Shown here piece after piece: positions 5,313-11,334 of a stretch of DNA of 11,334 nucleotides. The stretch is taken from the NCBI GenBank assembly GCA_007121115.1, contig SKMI01000171.1, forward strand, positions 1 to 11,334, given 5' to 3'. Position 1 is the stretch's first letter, and the number at the start of each line of letters is the position of its first letter. The notes under the pieces are model-generated. The model was not told where the DNA came from. It was given only the letters and a program-made list of their open reading frames with translations, and searched no databases. This DNA is from Paracoccaceae bacterium. Its GTDB lineage: Bacteria > Pseudomonadota > Alphaproteobacteria > Rhodobacterales > Rhodobacteraceae. A program made the position numbers and the translations under genes.

Positions 5313-5660
5313 ATGGCTCTCTACGAGCATGTGATGATTGCGCGTCAGGACCTGTCCAACGCGCAAGCCGAAGCGCTGATCGAGCATTTCGGCACTGTCC
5401 TGGCCGACAATGGCGGCAAGCTGATGGACAGCGAATACTGGGGCGTCAAGACGATGGCCTACAAGATCAACAAGAACCGCAAGGGCCATTACGCGTTTCT
5501 GCGCACCGATGCACCGGCCAGCGCCGTGCAGGAGATGGAGCGCCTGATGCGGCTGCATGATGACGTGATGCGCGTGCTGACCGTCAAGGTCGACGCGCAT
5601 GCCGAAGGGCCGTCGATCCAGATGCAGAAGCGTGACGAACGCAGCGATCGCCGTCGCTGA
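5313..5660 (+). CDS. rpsF: 30S ribosomal protein S6
   Basis: Primary binder of the 30S platform that acts together with S18. The 115-residue product opens MALYEHVMIARQDLS and contains YWGVKTMAYKINKNRKGHY (about 42-60) and DDVMRVLTVKV (about 83-93), all typical of S6. Its tail is short, basic and polar (RDERSDRRR), shorter than the glutamate tail of E. coli S6. The ATG at 5313 follows GGTGAG at 3-nt spacing. First gene of rpsF-rpsR-rplI. Confidence 0.98.
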   Translation: MALYEHVMIARQDLSNAQAEALIEHFGTVLADNGGKLMDSEYWGVKTMAYKINKNRKGHYAFLRTDAPASAVQEMERLMRLHDDVMRVLTVKVDAHAEGPSIQMQKRDERSDRRR

Positions 5661-5683
5661 CCCCCGGACAGGAGTGAACTGAA

Positions 5684-5911
5684 ATGGCTGCAAGACCGTT
5701 TTTCCGCCGCCGCAAGGTCTGCCCCTTCTCGGGCGACAATGCGCCGAAGATCGACTACAAGGATACCCGCCTGCTGCAACGCTACATCTCGGAGCGCGGC
5801 AAGATCGTGCCGTCGCGGATCACCGCCGTGTCGTCCAAGAAGCAGCGCGAACTGGCCCGGGCCATCAAGCGCGCACGCTTTCTGGCGCTTCTGCCCTACG
5901 CCGTGAAATAA
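5684..5911 (+). CDS. rpsR: 30S ribosomal protein S18
   Basis: Partner of S6 on the 30S platform. The 75-residue basic protein includes FFRRRKVCPFSG (6-17), IDYKDTRLLQRYISERGKI (23-41) and PSRITAVSSKKQRELARAI (43-61), the normal S18 core at normal length. The start follows AGGAGTGAACTGAA; the gap after rpsF is 23 nt, so the two are co-transcribed. Confidence 0.98.
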   Translation: MAARPFFRRRKVCPFSGDNAPKIDYKDTRLLQRYISERGKIVPSRITAVSSKKQRELARAIKRARFLALLPYAVK

Positions 5912-5923
5912 GGAGACAGCGAC

Positions 5924-6541
5924 ATGCAGGTGATCCTTCTGGAACGCGTGGCCAAGCTCGGCCAGATGGGCGACGTGGTCAGCGTCAAGCCCGGATATGC
6001 GCGCAACTTCCTTCTGCCGCAGGGCAAGGCACTGCGCGCAAGCGAGGCCAACATCGAATCCTTCCAGTCCCGCAAGGCCGAGCTTGAGGCCAAGAACCTG
6101 GAATCCCGCCGCGAGGCGCAGGATCTGGCGTCCCGTGTGGACGGGCAGACCCATGTGGTGATCCGCTCGGCCTCGGACGCGGGCGCGCTGTACGGGTCGG
6201 TCAGCACCCGCGATATCGTCGAGGTTCTGACCGAAGCCGGTGTCAGCATCGACCGCCGTCAGGTGGTGCTGTCGGCGCCGATCAAGACCCTGGGCCTGCA
6301 CGAGGTGACACTGGTGCTGCACCCCGAGGTCGACGCCACCATCAACGTGAACGTGGCGCGGTCGGCCGAAGAGGCTGAACTGCAGGCTTCGGGCAAGACC
6401 ATCCAGGAAGCCGCCGCCGAAGAGGAAGAGGCCGCGGAATTCGAGATCGCGGAGCTTTTCGACGATATCGGCTCGGCCGGGATGGACGACGACCTGGATC
6501 CCCGCTCGGTCGGCGAAAGCCAGGACCCGCGCGACAACTGA
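5924..6541 (+). CDS. rplI: 50S ribosomal protein L9
   Basis: 23S rRNA-binding stalk-like protein with two domains joined by a long helix. Of 205 residues, 1-43 carry the N-domain (MQVILLERVAKLGQMGDVV, VKPGYARNFLLPQGKA), about 44-75 the connecting helix, and about 78-147 the C-domain (ALYGSVSTRDIV). Residues about 148-205 are an acidic extension (EEEEAAEFEIAELFDDI, MDDDLD) absent from the E. coli protein, which is about 149 residues; such tails occur in Rhodobacteraceae L9. The ATG is 12 nt after the rpsR stop, whose TAA forms part of the ribosome site TAAGGAGAC. A strong terminator follows. Confidence 0.97.
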   Translation: MQVILLERVAKLGQMGDVVSVKPGYARNFLLPQGKALRASEANIESFQSRKAELEAKNLESRREAQDLASRVDGQTHVVIRSASDAGALYGSVSTRDIVEVLTEAGVSIDRRQVVLSAPIKTLGLHEVTLVLHPEVDATINVNVARSAEEAELQASGKTIQEAAAEEEEAAEFEIAELFDDIGSAGMDDDLDPRSVGESQDPRDN

Positions 6542-6575
6542 CCGCCGCGCGGCATCCGGCCGGAACGACATCCGA

Positions 6576-6607
6576 AGGCCCCGCTCCCTGTGAGCGGGGC
6601 CTCTTTT
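6576..6607 (+). terminator. Rho-independent terminator of the rpsF-rpsR-rplI operon
   Basis: AGGCCCCGCTC (6576-6586) pairs perfectly with GAGCGGGGCCT (6592-6602): 11 bp, loop CCTGT, followed by CTTTT. It is 35 nt after the rplI stop. Confidence 0.95.
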
Positions 6608-6631
6608 CGTGCCCGCCAGACGCAACAACCT

Positions 6632-6707
6632 TGCCCGGCCCCCTCGGCCCGGGCACGCCCCTCCGAGGGCGCAGGGAGGGCGGGCGGGCGCGCCCAGGGA
6701 GGGGCGT
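6632..6707. repeat. Two abutting GC-rich inverted repeats
   Basis: First: TGCCCGGCC (6632-6640) with GGCCCGGGCA (6646-6655), 9 bp plus one bulge, loop CCCTC. Second: ACGCCCCTCC (6655-6664) with GGAGGGGCGT (6698-6707), 10 bp, with an inner stem GGGCGC (6667-6672)/GCGCCC (6690-6695). They share base 6655. This region between the rplI terminator and the next gene holds no plausible ORF. Neither structure has a U-tract. Confidence 0.6.
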
Positions 6708-6789
6708 TCATGACCTGCCCTATCCACCTTCCGCCCGTGTTTTCGATCGTCAACACGGCGTCAACTGCCCCTGACCGCTGCCGCCGGGG

Positions 6790-6818
6790 CTGTCCGACGC
6801 TCCGGGCTGTGCTATGCT
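6790..6818 (+). promoter_or_regulatory. Weak promoter candidate for the small exported protein
   Basis: CTGTCC (6790-6795), 17 nt, TATGCT (6813-6818; 4 of 6 matches to TATAAT). The start would be near 6825, just before the GGAG ribosome site. An inverted repeat CCGTGTT (6735-6741)/AACACGG (6752-6758) lies upstream. Confidence 0.3.
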
Positions 6819-6849
6819 CGCCCGGTAACGATCAGACGGAGTATGCCTC

Positions 6850-7272
6850 GTGAGTCAGTTTCTTGCCTTTTCCGTCCGCGGCCGCGCGCTTGCGCCCCTC
6901 GCACTCGCCGCCGCACTCGTCACCGCAGGGTCCGCCAGTGCCGCCGAGCGTGAAACCTATCGGCTGCAAGGCAGCACCGTGACCGTCATCGCACATGATT
7001 TCCTGGACGAACAGGAGCTTGACACGCTGCGCCTTGTCGGCACCGATCCGCAGGCGCTGGCGCTGTTCATGGGCGAGGGTGCCGGGCACGGGGCCATCGC
7101 TGTGGCCCCGGCGCAGGGGTTCATCCGCGACGGGATGCCGGCCGCCGGGGTCGCGGCGCTGGCGCAATTGCCGGACGCACAATCGGCCCGGAGCGCCGCG
7201 CTGGAGATGTGCGAAGCGGAACGCCAGGGCGGGCCGGACTGCACCGTGGTCCTGGAACTGGCCCCCGACTGA
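6850..7272 (+). CDS. Small exported protein of unknown function
   Basis: I do not recognise a domain. The 140-residue product has a Sec signal peptide: basic start with VRGR, hydrophobic core LAPLALAAALV, likely cleavage at SASA-AER near residue 31. The mature part is about 109 residues, acidic, and carries two cysteines near the end (C121 and C131, in MCEAERQGGPDC) that could form a disulphide in the periplasm. The start is GTG at 6850, preceded by ACGGAG about 9 nt upstream; it gives the full signal peptide. It precedes hemA by 168 nt in the same direction. Such small proteins next to hemA may be mislabelled as 'aminolevulinate synthase' by neighbourhood; nothing in the sequence supports that activity. 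Confidence 0.75.
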   Translation: MSQFLAFSVRGRALAPLALAAALVTAGSASAAERETYRLQGSTVTVIAHDFLDEQELDTLRLVGTDPQALALFMGEGAGHGAIAVAPAQGFIRDGMPAAGVAALAQLPDAQSARSAALEMCEAERQGGPDCTVVLELAPD

Positions 7273-7285
7273 CACGCCCGAGACG

Positions 7286-7319
7286 CGCACGCGTTCGCGC
7301 GCCCTCACCTGCGCGTGCG
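7286..7319. repeat. Inverted repeat after the small exported-protein gene
   Basis: CGCACGCG (7286-7293) pairs with CGCGTGCG (7312-7319), 8 bp around an 18-nt loop, 13 nt after the stop codon. There is no U-tract, so it may be a transcript-end stabiliser or a weak terminator. Confidence 0.4.
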
Positions 7320-7332
7320 ACAATTCACACGC

Positions 7333-7346
7333 TTGATCCAGATCAT
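7333..7346 (+). promoter_or_regulatory. FNR/FnrL-type binding site upstream of hemA
   Basis: TTGATCCAGATCAT matches the FNR-family consensus TTGAT-N4-ATCAA in all but the last base. Its centre lies about 70 bp before the start expected from the TATAAT at 7397, a position suited to class I activation. In R. sphaeroides hemA is known to have an FNR-type sequence and to respond to oxygen through FnrL. Confidence 0.7.
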
Positions 7347-7373
7347 GTTTTGGGTGACCCGGGGTCGGTAGAG

Positions 7374-7402
7374 CTTTCGCATCGGGACGCGCTCGCTATA
7401 AT
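7374..7402 (+). promoter_or_regulatory. hemA promoter
   Basis: Perfect -10 TATAAT (7397-7402) with a poor -35 (CTTTCG at 7374-7379 with a 17-nt spacer, or TTTCGC with 16). A weak -35 plus an upstream FNR-type site fits activator-dependent transcription. The start near 7409 gives a leader of about 32 nt to the TTG start codon. Confidence 0.6.
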
Positions 7403-7440
7403 GGATGGAACACCCAAGCTGTGACGCCAGGGAGACTGCC

Positions 7441-8664
7441 TTGAACTACGCCGCCGCGATAGACACTGCACTGCAACGCCTTCACGATGAAGGCCGCTAT
7501 CGCACCTTCATCGATATCGAACGCCGCAAGGGCCACTTCCCGCACGCCATCTGGAACCGTCCCGATGGCACGCAGCAGGAAATCGCGGTCTGGTGCGGCA
7601 ACGACTATCTGGGCATGGGCCAGCATCCAGCGGTGCTGGAGGCCATGCACCAGGCGCTGGACGCCACCGGCGCCGGGTCGGGCGGCACGCGCAACATCTC
7701 GGGCACCACGGTCTATCACAAGGCGCTCGAGGCCGAACTCGCCGACCTGCACGGCAAGGAGGCCGCGCTGGTCTTCACCTCGGCCTATATCGCCAACGAT
7801 GCCACGCTTTCCACCCTGCCGCGGCTGTTCCCCGGCCTGATCATCTACTCCGACGCGCTGAACCATGCCTCGATGATCGAGGGCGTGCGTCGCAACGGCG
7901 GGTCCAAGCGAATCTTCCGGCACAATGACGTGGCGCATTTGCGCGAGTTGATGGAAGCGGACGATCCCGCCGCGCCGAAGCTGATCGCCTTCGAATCGAT
8001 CTACTCCATGGACGGCGATTTCGGCCCGATCGAGGCGATCTGCGATCTGGCCGACGAATTCAACGCGCTCACCTATATCGACGAAGTGCACGCGGTGGGC
8101 ATGTATGGCCCGCGCGGCGCCGGGGTCTGCGAGCGCGACCGGCTGATGCACCGCATCGACATCATCAACGGCACGCTGGCCAAGGCCTATGGCGTGATGG
8201 GCGGCTATATCGCCGCCGGGGCGAAGTTGTGCGACGCCATCCGCTCCTATGCGCCGGGGTTCATCTTCACCACCTCGCTGCCGCCCGCCGTGGCGGCCGG
8301 GGCGGCGGCCAGCGTGCGGCATCTGAAGTCCGATCAGTCCCTGCGCGACAAGCAGCAGGAACACGCCCGCATCCTGAAGATGCGGCTGAAGGCACTCGGC
8401 CTGCCGATCATCGACCACGGCAGCCATATCGTGCCCGTCCATGTGGGCGACCCGGTGCATTGCAAGCTGATTTCGGACATGCTGCTGGAGCGCTTCGGCA
8501 TCTACGTGCAGCCGATCAACTTCCCCACCGTGCCGCGCGGCACCGAGCGGTTGCGCTTCACGCCCTCGCCCGTGCACACGCCGCGGATGATCGACGCGCT
8601 GGTGCGCGCCATGGACAGCCTCTGGTCGCATTGTGCGCTGAATCGTGCCGACCTTTCGGCGTGA
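7441..8664 (+). CDS. hemA: 5-aminolevulinate synthase (glycine C-succinyltransferase)
   Basis: PLP enzyme condensing glycine and succinyl-CoA to 5-aminolevulinate, the first step of tetrapyrrole synthesis in alphaproteobacteria (C4 pathway). I choose the TTG at 7441: it follows GGGAGA at good spacing, gives exactly 407 residues as in Rhodobacter HemA, and begins (M)NYAAAIDTALQRLH. The in-frame ATG at 7405 falls before the transcription start implied by TATAAT at 7397-7402, so it is unlikely. Visible are the glycine-rich GAGSGGTRNISGTT (77-90), H142 in LNHASM, YIDEVHAVGMYGPRG (212-226) with D214 and H217, the PLP lysine K248 in NGTLAKAYG, and LRFTPSP (371-377). R21 near the N-terminus matches the substrate-binding arginine. 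Numbering agrees with R. capsulatus ALAS for these residues. Confidence 0.98.
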   Translation: MNYAAAIDTALQRLHDEGRYRTFIDIERRKGHFPHAIWNRPDGTQQEIAVWCGNDYLGMGQHPAVLEAMHQALDATGAGSGGTRNISGTTVYHKALEAELADLHGKEAALVFTSAYIANDATLSTLPRLFPGLIIYSDALNHASMIEGVRRNGGSKRIFRHNDVAHLRELMEADDPAAPKLIAFESIYSMDGDFGPIEAICDLADEFNALTYIDEVHAVGMYGPRGAGVCERDRLMHRIDIINGTLAKAYGVMGGYIAAGAKLCDAIRSYAPGFIFTTSLPPAVAAGAAASVRHLKSDQSLRDKQQEHARILKMRLKALGLPIIDHGSHIVPVHVGDPVHCKLISDMLLERFGIYVQPINFPTVPRGTERLRFTPSPVHTPRMIDALVRAMDSLWSHCALNRADLSA

Positions 8665-8694
8665 AACACAAAATCCTTTAATTCCTGTTGCCAT

Positions 8695-8715
8695 CTGATA
8701 CTATATGCGTATCAG
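8695..8715. repeat. Perfect inverted repeat between hemA and rodZ
   Basis: CTGATAC (8695-8701) - TATATGC - GTATCAG (8709-8715). It sits in an AT-rich 132-bp gap, 31 bp after the hemA stop and 82 bp before rodZ. TATATG in the spacer resembles a -10 box. It could be an operator over a rodZ promoter or a hairpin at the hemA mRNA end; no U-tract follows. Confidence 0.5.
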
Positions 8716-8796
8716 AACACTGAGGCGTGAACGGATGCGATCGCCAAGAATCGCGCCGGAAACACGCTACTAAGGGCGGTAATCATCAGGGGCGGA

Positions 8797-10023
8797 ATGA
8801 TGAACTGGCTTGGCAGGAAGCCCGCAGAAGTAGAGCAAGCTGACGCGCGCCCCCTGGGGTTCGACGACTTTGATCTGCGCCTTGGCGACATCATGCGCGG
8901 CGAACGCGCCACGCTTGGCAAATCGCTGCTGGACGTCCAGCGCGAGCTGCATATCCGCGCGGCCTACATCACCGCGATCGAGAACGGGGACCTCTCTGCC
9001 TTCGAGGCGCAGAGCTTCGTGGCAGGCTACGTGCGGTCCTATGCCAAATACCTGAACCTGAACCCGGAATGGGCCTACGAAAAGTTCTGTGCCGAAACAG
9101 GCTTCGCCGTGCCCGACGGCATGTCCGGGATCCGCAACCCGCGCACCCCCGCCACCCCGGCGGTCAAGCAGGTGCCCGAGGGGCTGCTGACCCGCATCTC
9201 CATCACGCCCGAACCCGAACCGCTGTGGCGCCGGATCGAACCCGGCGCGCTGGGATCGGTGGCCATCCTGCTGGCGCTGATCGGCGGGCTGGGCTACGGC
9301 GCCTGGGCGATCCTGACCGAAGTGCAGCGCGTCCAGCTTGCCCCGGCCGATCAGGCGCCCGAGGTGTTGGCCGATCTGGACCCGCTGAACGCCGCCGGCA
9401 CGCTGCTTTCGGCCGAAAACGACCCGAGCTTCACGCCAGCCGAGCGCCTTGGCGATGGCACCGACTCGCGGATCGCGGGAAGCCGCACCGCCGAGGGCAG
9501 CGTCAGGACGTATCGGCCGCAGGGGCTGGACGTTCCGGTGATGGAGTCGCGCGACGGTCCCATTGCCGCTATCACCCCCAGCCGCGACAGCGCGCCAGAC
9601 GCGGATTTTGACAGCATCGCAGCGGCGGTCAGCGAAGCGATGAGCACCGAAGCCCCCCCCATCCAGCCCATCCAGGTGGTCGAAAACGAACCGCCGAAGG
9701 TCGAACTCCTGGCCGTGCGCCCAAGCTGGGTACGCGTGCGGTCGGCGGACGGCACCGTACTGTTCGAGAAAATCCTAGATGCCGGCGAACGCTACACCGT
9801 GCCCCAGACCGAAGCGCCCGCAAACCTGCGCGCGGGCAACTCGGGCTCGCTCTATTTCGTCATCAACGGCGAGCCGTTCGGTCCCGCCGCACCCGGTGCG
9901 CAGGTGGTCAATGATGTCGCCCTGTCGGCGGACGCGCTGCGCGAAAGCTACACGGTGGCCGATCTGGACCGCGATGCCGACCTGAATCGCCTGATCGCCG
10001 AGGCGAATACCCCAGCCAACTGA
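8797..10023 (+). CDS. rodZ: RodZ-like membrane protein with N-terminal HTH and C-terminal DUF4115
   Basis: Bitopic cytoskeletal adaptor that in rod-shaped bacteria links MreB to the wall-elongation machinery. Of 408 residues, about 24-100 form the cytoplasmic Xre/HTH_25-type domain (LRLGDIMRGERATLGKSLLD, IRAAYITAIENGDLSAFE, FVAGYVRSYAKYLNL). About 151-174 is the single membrane segment, about 180-300 a long Pro/Ala/acidic periplasmic linker, and about 303-372 the DUF4115 beta domain (VRPSWVRVRSADGTVLFEKIL, LRAGNSGSLYFVINGEPFG). A polar tail follows. The start follows AGGGGCGGA. The neighbour is ispG, the same rodZ-ispG adjacency as in E. coli, which supports the name. Sequence identity to E. 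coli RodZ is probably low, so the functional call leans on architecture and context. Confidence 0.88.
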   Translation: MMNWLGRKPAEVEQADARPLGFDDFDLRLGDIMRGERATLGKSLLDVQRELHIRAAYITAIENGDLSAFEAQSFVAGYVRSYAKYLNLNPEWAYEKFCAETGFAVPDGMSGIRNPRTPATPAVKQVPEGLLTRISITPEPEPLWRRIEPGALGSVAILLALIGGLGYGAWAILTEVQRVQLAPADQAPEVLADLDPLNAAGTLLSAENDPSFTPAERLGDGTDSRIAGSRTAEGSVRTYRPQGLDVPVMESRDGPIAAITPSRDSAPDADFDSIAAAVSEAMSTEAPPIQPIQVVENEPPKVELLAVRPSWVRVRSADGTVLFEKILDAGERYTVPQTEAPANLRAGNSGSLYFVINGEPFGPAAPGAQVVNDVALSADALRESYTVADLDRDADLNRLIAEANTPAN

Positions 10024-10077
10024 CCCGGGCGCGTGTCGGAGTGTGCCACGGCACTGTTGTTGCCCGCAGGGCTCGTT

Positions 10078-10114
10078 GGGGTTATCTGTAAACCAGATGA
10101 TACACCTCAACCCC
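10078..10114 (+). promoter_or_regulatory. Nested hairpin directly upstream of the ispG ribosome site
   Basis: GGGGTT (10078-10083) pairs with AACCCC (10109-10114), enclosing ATCTG (10084-10088)-TAAAC-CAGAT (10094-10098). The outer arm ends right at the GGTGAA ribosome site. TTGCCC (10060-10065), 16 nt, TTATCT (10082-10087) is a weak promoter alternative. Whether it acts as RNA structure, operator or promoter is open. Confidence 0.35.
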
Positions 10115-10125
10115 GGTGAACCGTG

Positions 10126-11259
10126 ATGTCGCACAACCCGATCCGCCCCTGGCGCAACATCGACCGGCGCAAGTCCCGCCAGATCATGGTCGGCAACGTG
10201 CCCGTGGGGGGCGACGCGCCGATCACCGTGCAGACCATGACCAACACCGACTCGGGCGATGCGAAGGCAACGCTCGACCAGATCATCCGCTGCGCCGAGG
10301 CCGGCGCCGATATCGTCCGCGTCTCGGCCCCCGATCAGGCGGCGACCCGCGCCTTGCGCGAGATTTGCCGCGAAAGCCCGGTGCCGATCGTCGCCGACAT
10401 CCATTTCCACTACAAGCGCGCGATCGAGGCCGCCGAGGCGGGTGCGGCCTGCCTGCGCATCAACCCCGGCAACATCGGCAGCGCCGAACGCGTGCGCGAG
10501 GTGATCCGCGCCGCGCGCGATCACGGCTGTTCCATCCGTATCGGGGTCAATGCGGGCAGTCTGGAAAAGCACCTGCTGGAGAAATACGCCGAACCCTGCC
10601 CCGAGGCGATGATCGAAAGCGGGCTGGACCACATCCGCATCCTGCAGGACAACGATTTCCACGAGTTCAAGATCAGCGTGAAGGCCTCGGACGTGTTCCT
10701 CGCCGCCGCCGCCTATCAGGGGCTGGCCGACGCCACCGACGCGCCGATCCATCTGGGCATCACCGAAGCGGGCGGAATGCTCTCGGGCACGGTGAAATCC
10801 GCCATCGGGCTGGGCAATCTCCTGTGGATGGGCATCGGCGATACCATCCGTGTGAGCCTGAGCGCCGATCCGGTGGAAGAGGTCAAGGTCGGATACGAGA
10901 TCCTCAAGTCCCTGGGCCTGCGCCACCGGGGCGTCAACGTGATCTCCTGCCCATCCTGCGCGCGGCAGGGGTTCGACGTGATCAAGACGGTGTCCACGCT
11001 CGAAGAGCGTCTGGCGCATGTGAAGACGCCGATGTCGCTGTCGATCATCGGCTGCGTTGTCAACGGCCCGGGCGAGGCGCTGATGACCGATATCGGCTTC
11101 ACCGGCGGCGGCGCCGGGGCGGGCATGGTCTATGTGGCCGGCAAGCAGAGCCACAAGATGACCAACGACGAGATGATCGACCATATTGTCGAACTGGTCG
11201 AAAAACGCGCCGCCGAGATCGAGGCGGAAGTCGAGGCCACAACCGAGGCCGCGGAATAG
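10126..11259 (+). CDS. ispG: 4-hydroxy-3-methylbut-2-enyl diphosphate synthase (flavodoxin), IspG/GcpE
   Basis: [4Fe-4S] enzyme of the MEP pathway converting MEcPP to HMBPP for isoprenoid synthesis in the cytosol. The 377-residue product (MSHNPIRPWRNIDRRKSRQI) has the TIM-barrel part at about 15-265 with NVPVGGDAPITVQTMTNTDS (24-43), RVSAPDQ (65-71), ADIHFHY (90-96) and RINPGNIG (111-118). The cluster domain follows with NVISCPSCARQGFD (271-284) and GCVVNGPGEA (309-318). The cluster ligands C275, C278, C310 and E317 are each offset by 5 from E. coli C270, C273, C305 and E312. The ATG at 10126 is preferred over the adjacent in-frame GTG at 10123 because GGTGAA ends 5 nt before it. It has a short acidic Glu/Ala tail. 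It lies 102 nt after rodZ, probably co-transcribed. Confidence 0.97.
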   Translation: MSHNPIRPWRNIDRRKSRQIMVGNVPVGGDAPITVQTMTNTDSGDAKATLDQIIRCAEAGADIVRVSAPDQAATRALREICRESPVPIVADIHFHYKRAIEAAEAGAACLRINPGNIGSAERVREVIRAARDHGCSIRIGVNAGSLEKHLLEKYAEPCPEAMIESGLDHIRILQDNDFHEFKISVKASDVFLAAAAYQGLADATDAPIHLGITEAGGMLSGTVKSAIGLGNLLWMGIGDTIRVSLSADPVEEVKVGYEILKSLGLRHRGVNVISCPSCARQGFDVIKTVSTLEERLAHVKTPMSLSIIGCVVNGPGEALMTDIGFTGGGAGAGMVYVAGKQSHKMTNDEMIDHIVELVEKRAAEIEAEVEATTEAAE

Positions 11260-11334
11260 TCGGAAACGCCCACCGACCCGAACGCGCCACGAACCCCGCG
11301 CAAAAGCCCAGCCACGCCAACCCGCACCGCCACG

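Noticed and set aside
4671..5693. 340-codon minus-strand ORF across the sRNA array and rpsF.
   Set aside because: It covers the hairpin array, the rpsF promoter and the real rpsF, so it cannot be a conserved gene.
7405..7440. Upstream ATG of hemA adding 12 residues.
   Set aside because: It begins 3 nt after a perfect TATAAT, so it lies before the likely transcription start. The added residues have no counterpart in Rhodobacter HemA, whose length matches the TTG start.
7396..8694. 432-codon ORF antisense to hemA.
   Set aside because: hemA on the plus strand is unambiguous. The antisense frame is a by-product of GC-rich codon bias, rich in His, Arg and Gly, with no recognisable family.
9775..11184. 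469-codon ORF antisense to the end of rodZ and to ispG.
   Set aside because: Mirror frame of high-GC genes. It crosses two real genes and their intergenic gap and shows no coherent domain.
11260..11334. Possible gene after ispG.
   Set aside because: Only 75 bases remain. No start with a ribosome site is visible on the plus strand, and the minus-strand frames run antisense into ispG.

Overview
The window reads as a chromosomal core segment from an alphaproteobacterium of the family Rhodobacteraceae (Rhodobacter/Roseobacter group). The evidence is high GC with strong G/C third positions, a 407-residue glycine-type 5-aminolevulinate synthase that follows Rhodobacter HemA numbering, an L9 protein with an acidic tail, a DUF1127 gene followed by anti-Shine-Dalgarno ('cuckoo'/CcsR-type) small RNAs, and a dcw cluster with a very long mraZ leader. 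I cannot fix the genus. I see no mobile elements, CRISPR array, tRNA or rRNA.

Left part, minus strand (1-4309): mrp (Fe-S carrier ATPase), a 721-bp non-coding region, then the start of the division/cell-wall cluster mraZ-rsmH-ftsL-ftsI with overlapping reading frames. ftsI runs off the left edge. The non-coding region is the most information-rich part. It has a strong Rho-independent-type hairpin 50 nt before mraZ, which fits the sRNA UpsM known from the R. sphaeroides mraZ leader. It also has a TTGACA promoter candidate, four copies of a TGGGA-N5-TGGGA element that looks like a MraZ operator, a cluster of three GANTC (CcrM) sites in a 10-bp tandem repeat, and an AT-rich patch with a 16-bp periodicity.

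Middle part, plus strand (4484-6607): a DUF1127 gene, then two tandem two-hairpin RNA units and a third, divergent unit. All five motif-bearing hairpins expose CCTCCTCCC in the loop. Next come rpsF-rpsR-rplI, with a probable structured leader before rpsF and a textbook terminator after rplI. Bases 6608-6849 hold only GC-rich inverted repeats and a weak promoter candidate.

Right part, plus strand (6850-11259): a small exported protein of unknown function; hemA, which starts at TTG and has an FNR-type site plus a TATAAT box upstream; a RodZ-like membrane HTH protein; and ispG. Bases 11260-11334 show nothing recognisable. Themes are division and cell shape (dcw, rodZ), translation, Fe-S supply and use (mrp, ispG), and tetrapyrrole synthesis (hemA). 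No wholly new system is evident; the best leads are the two RNA-based regulatory regions.
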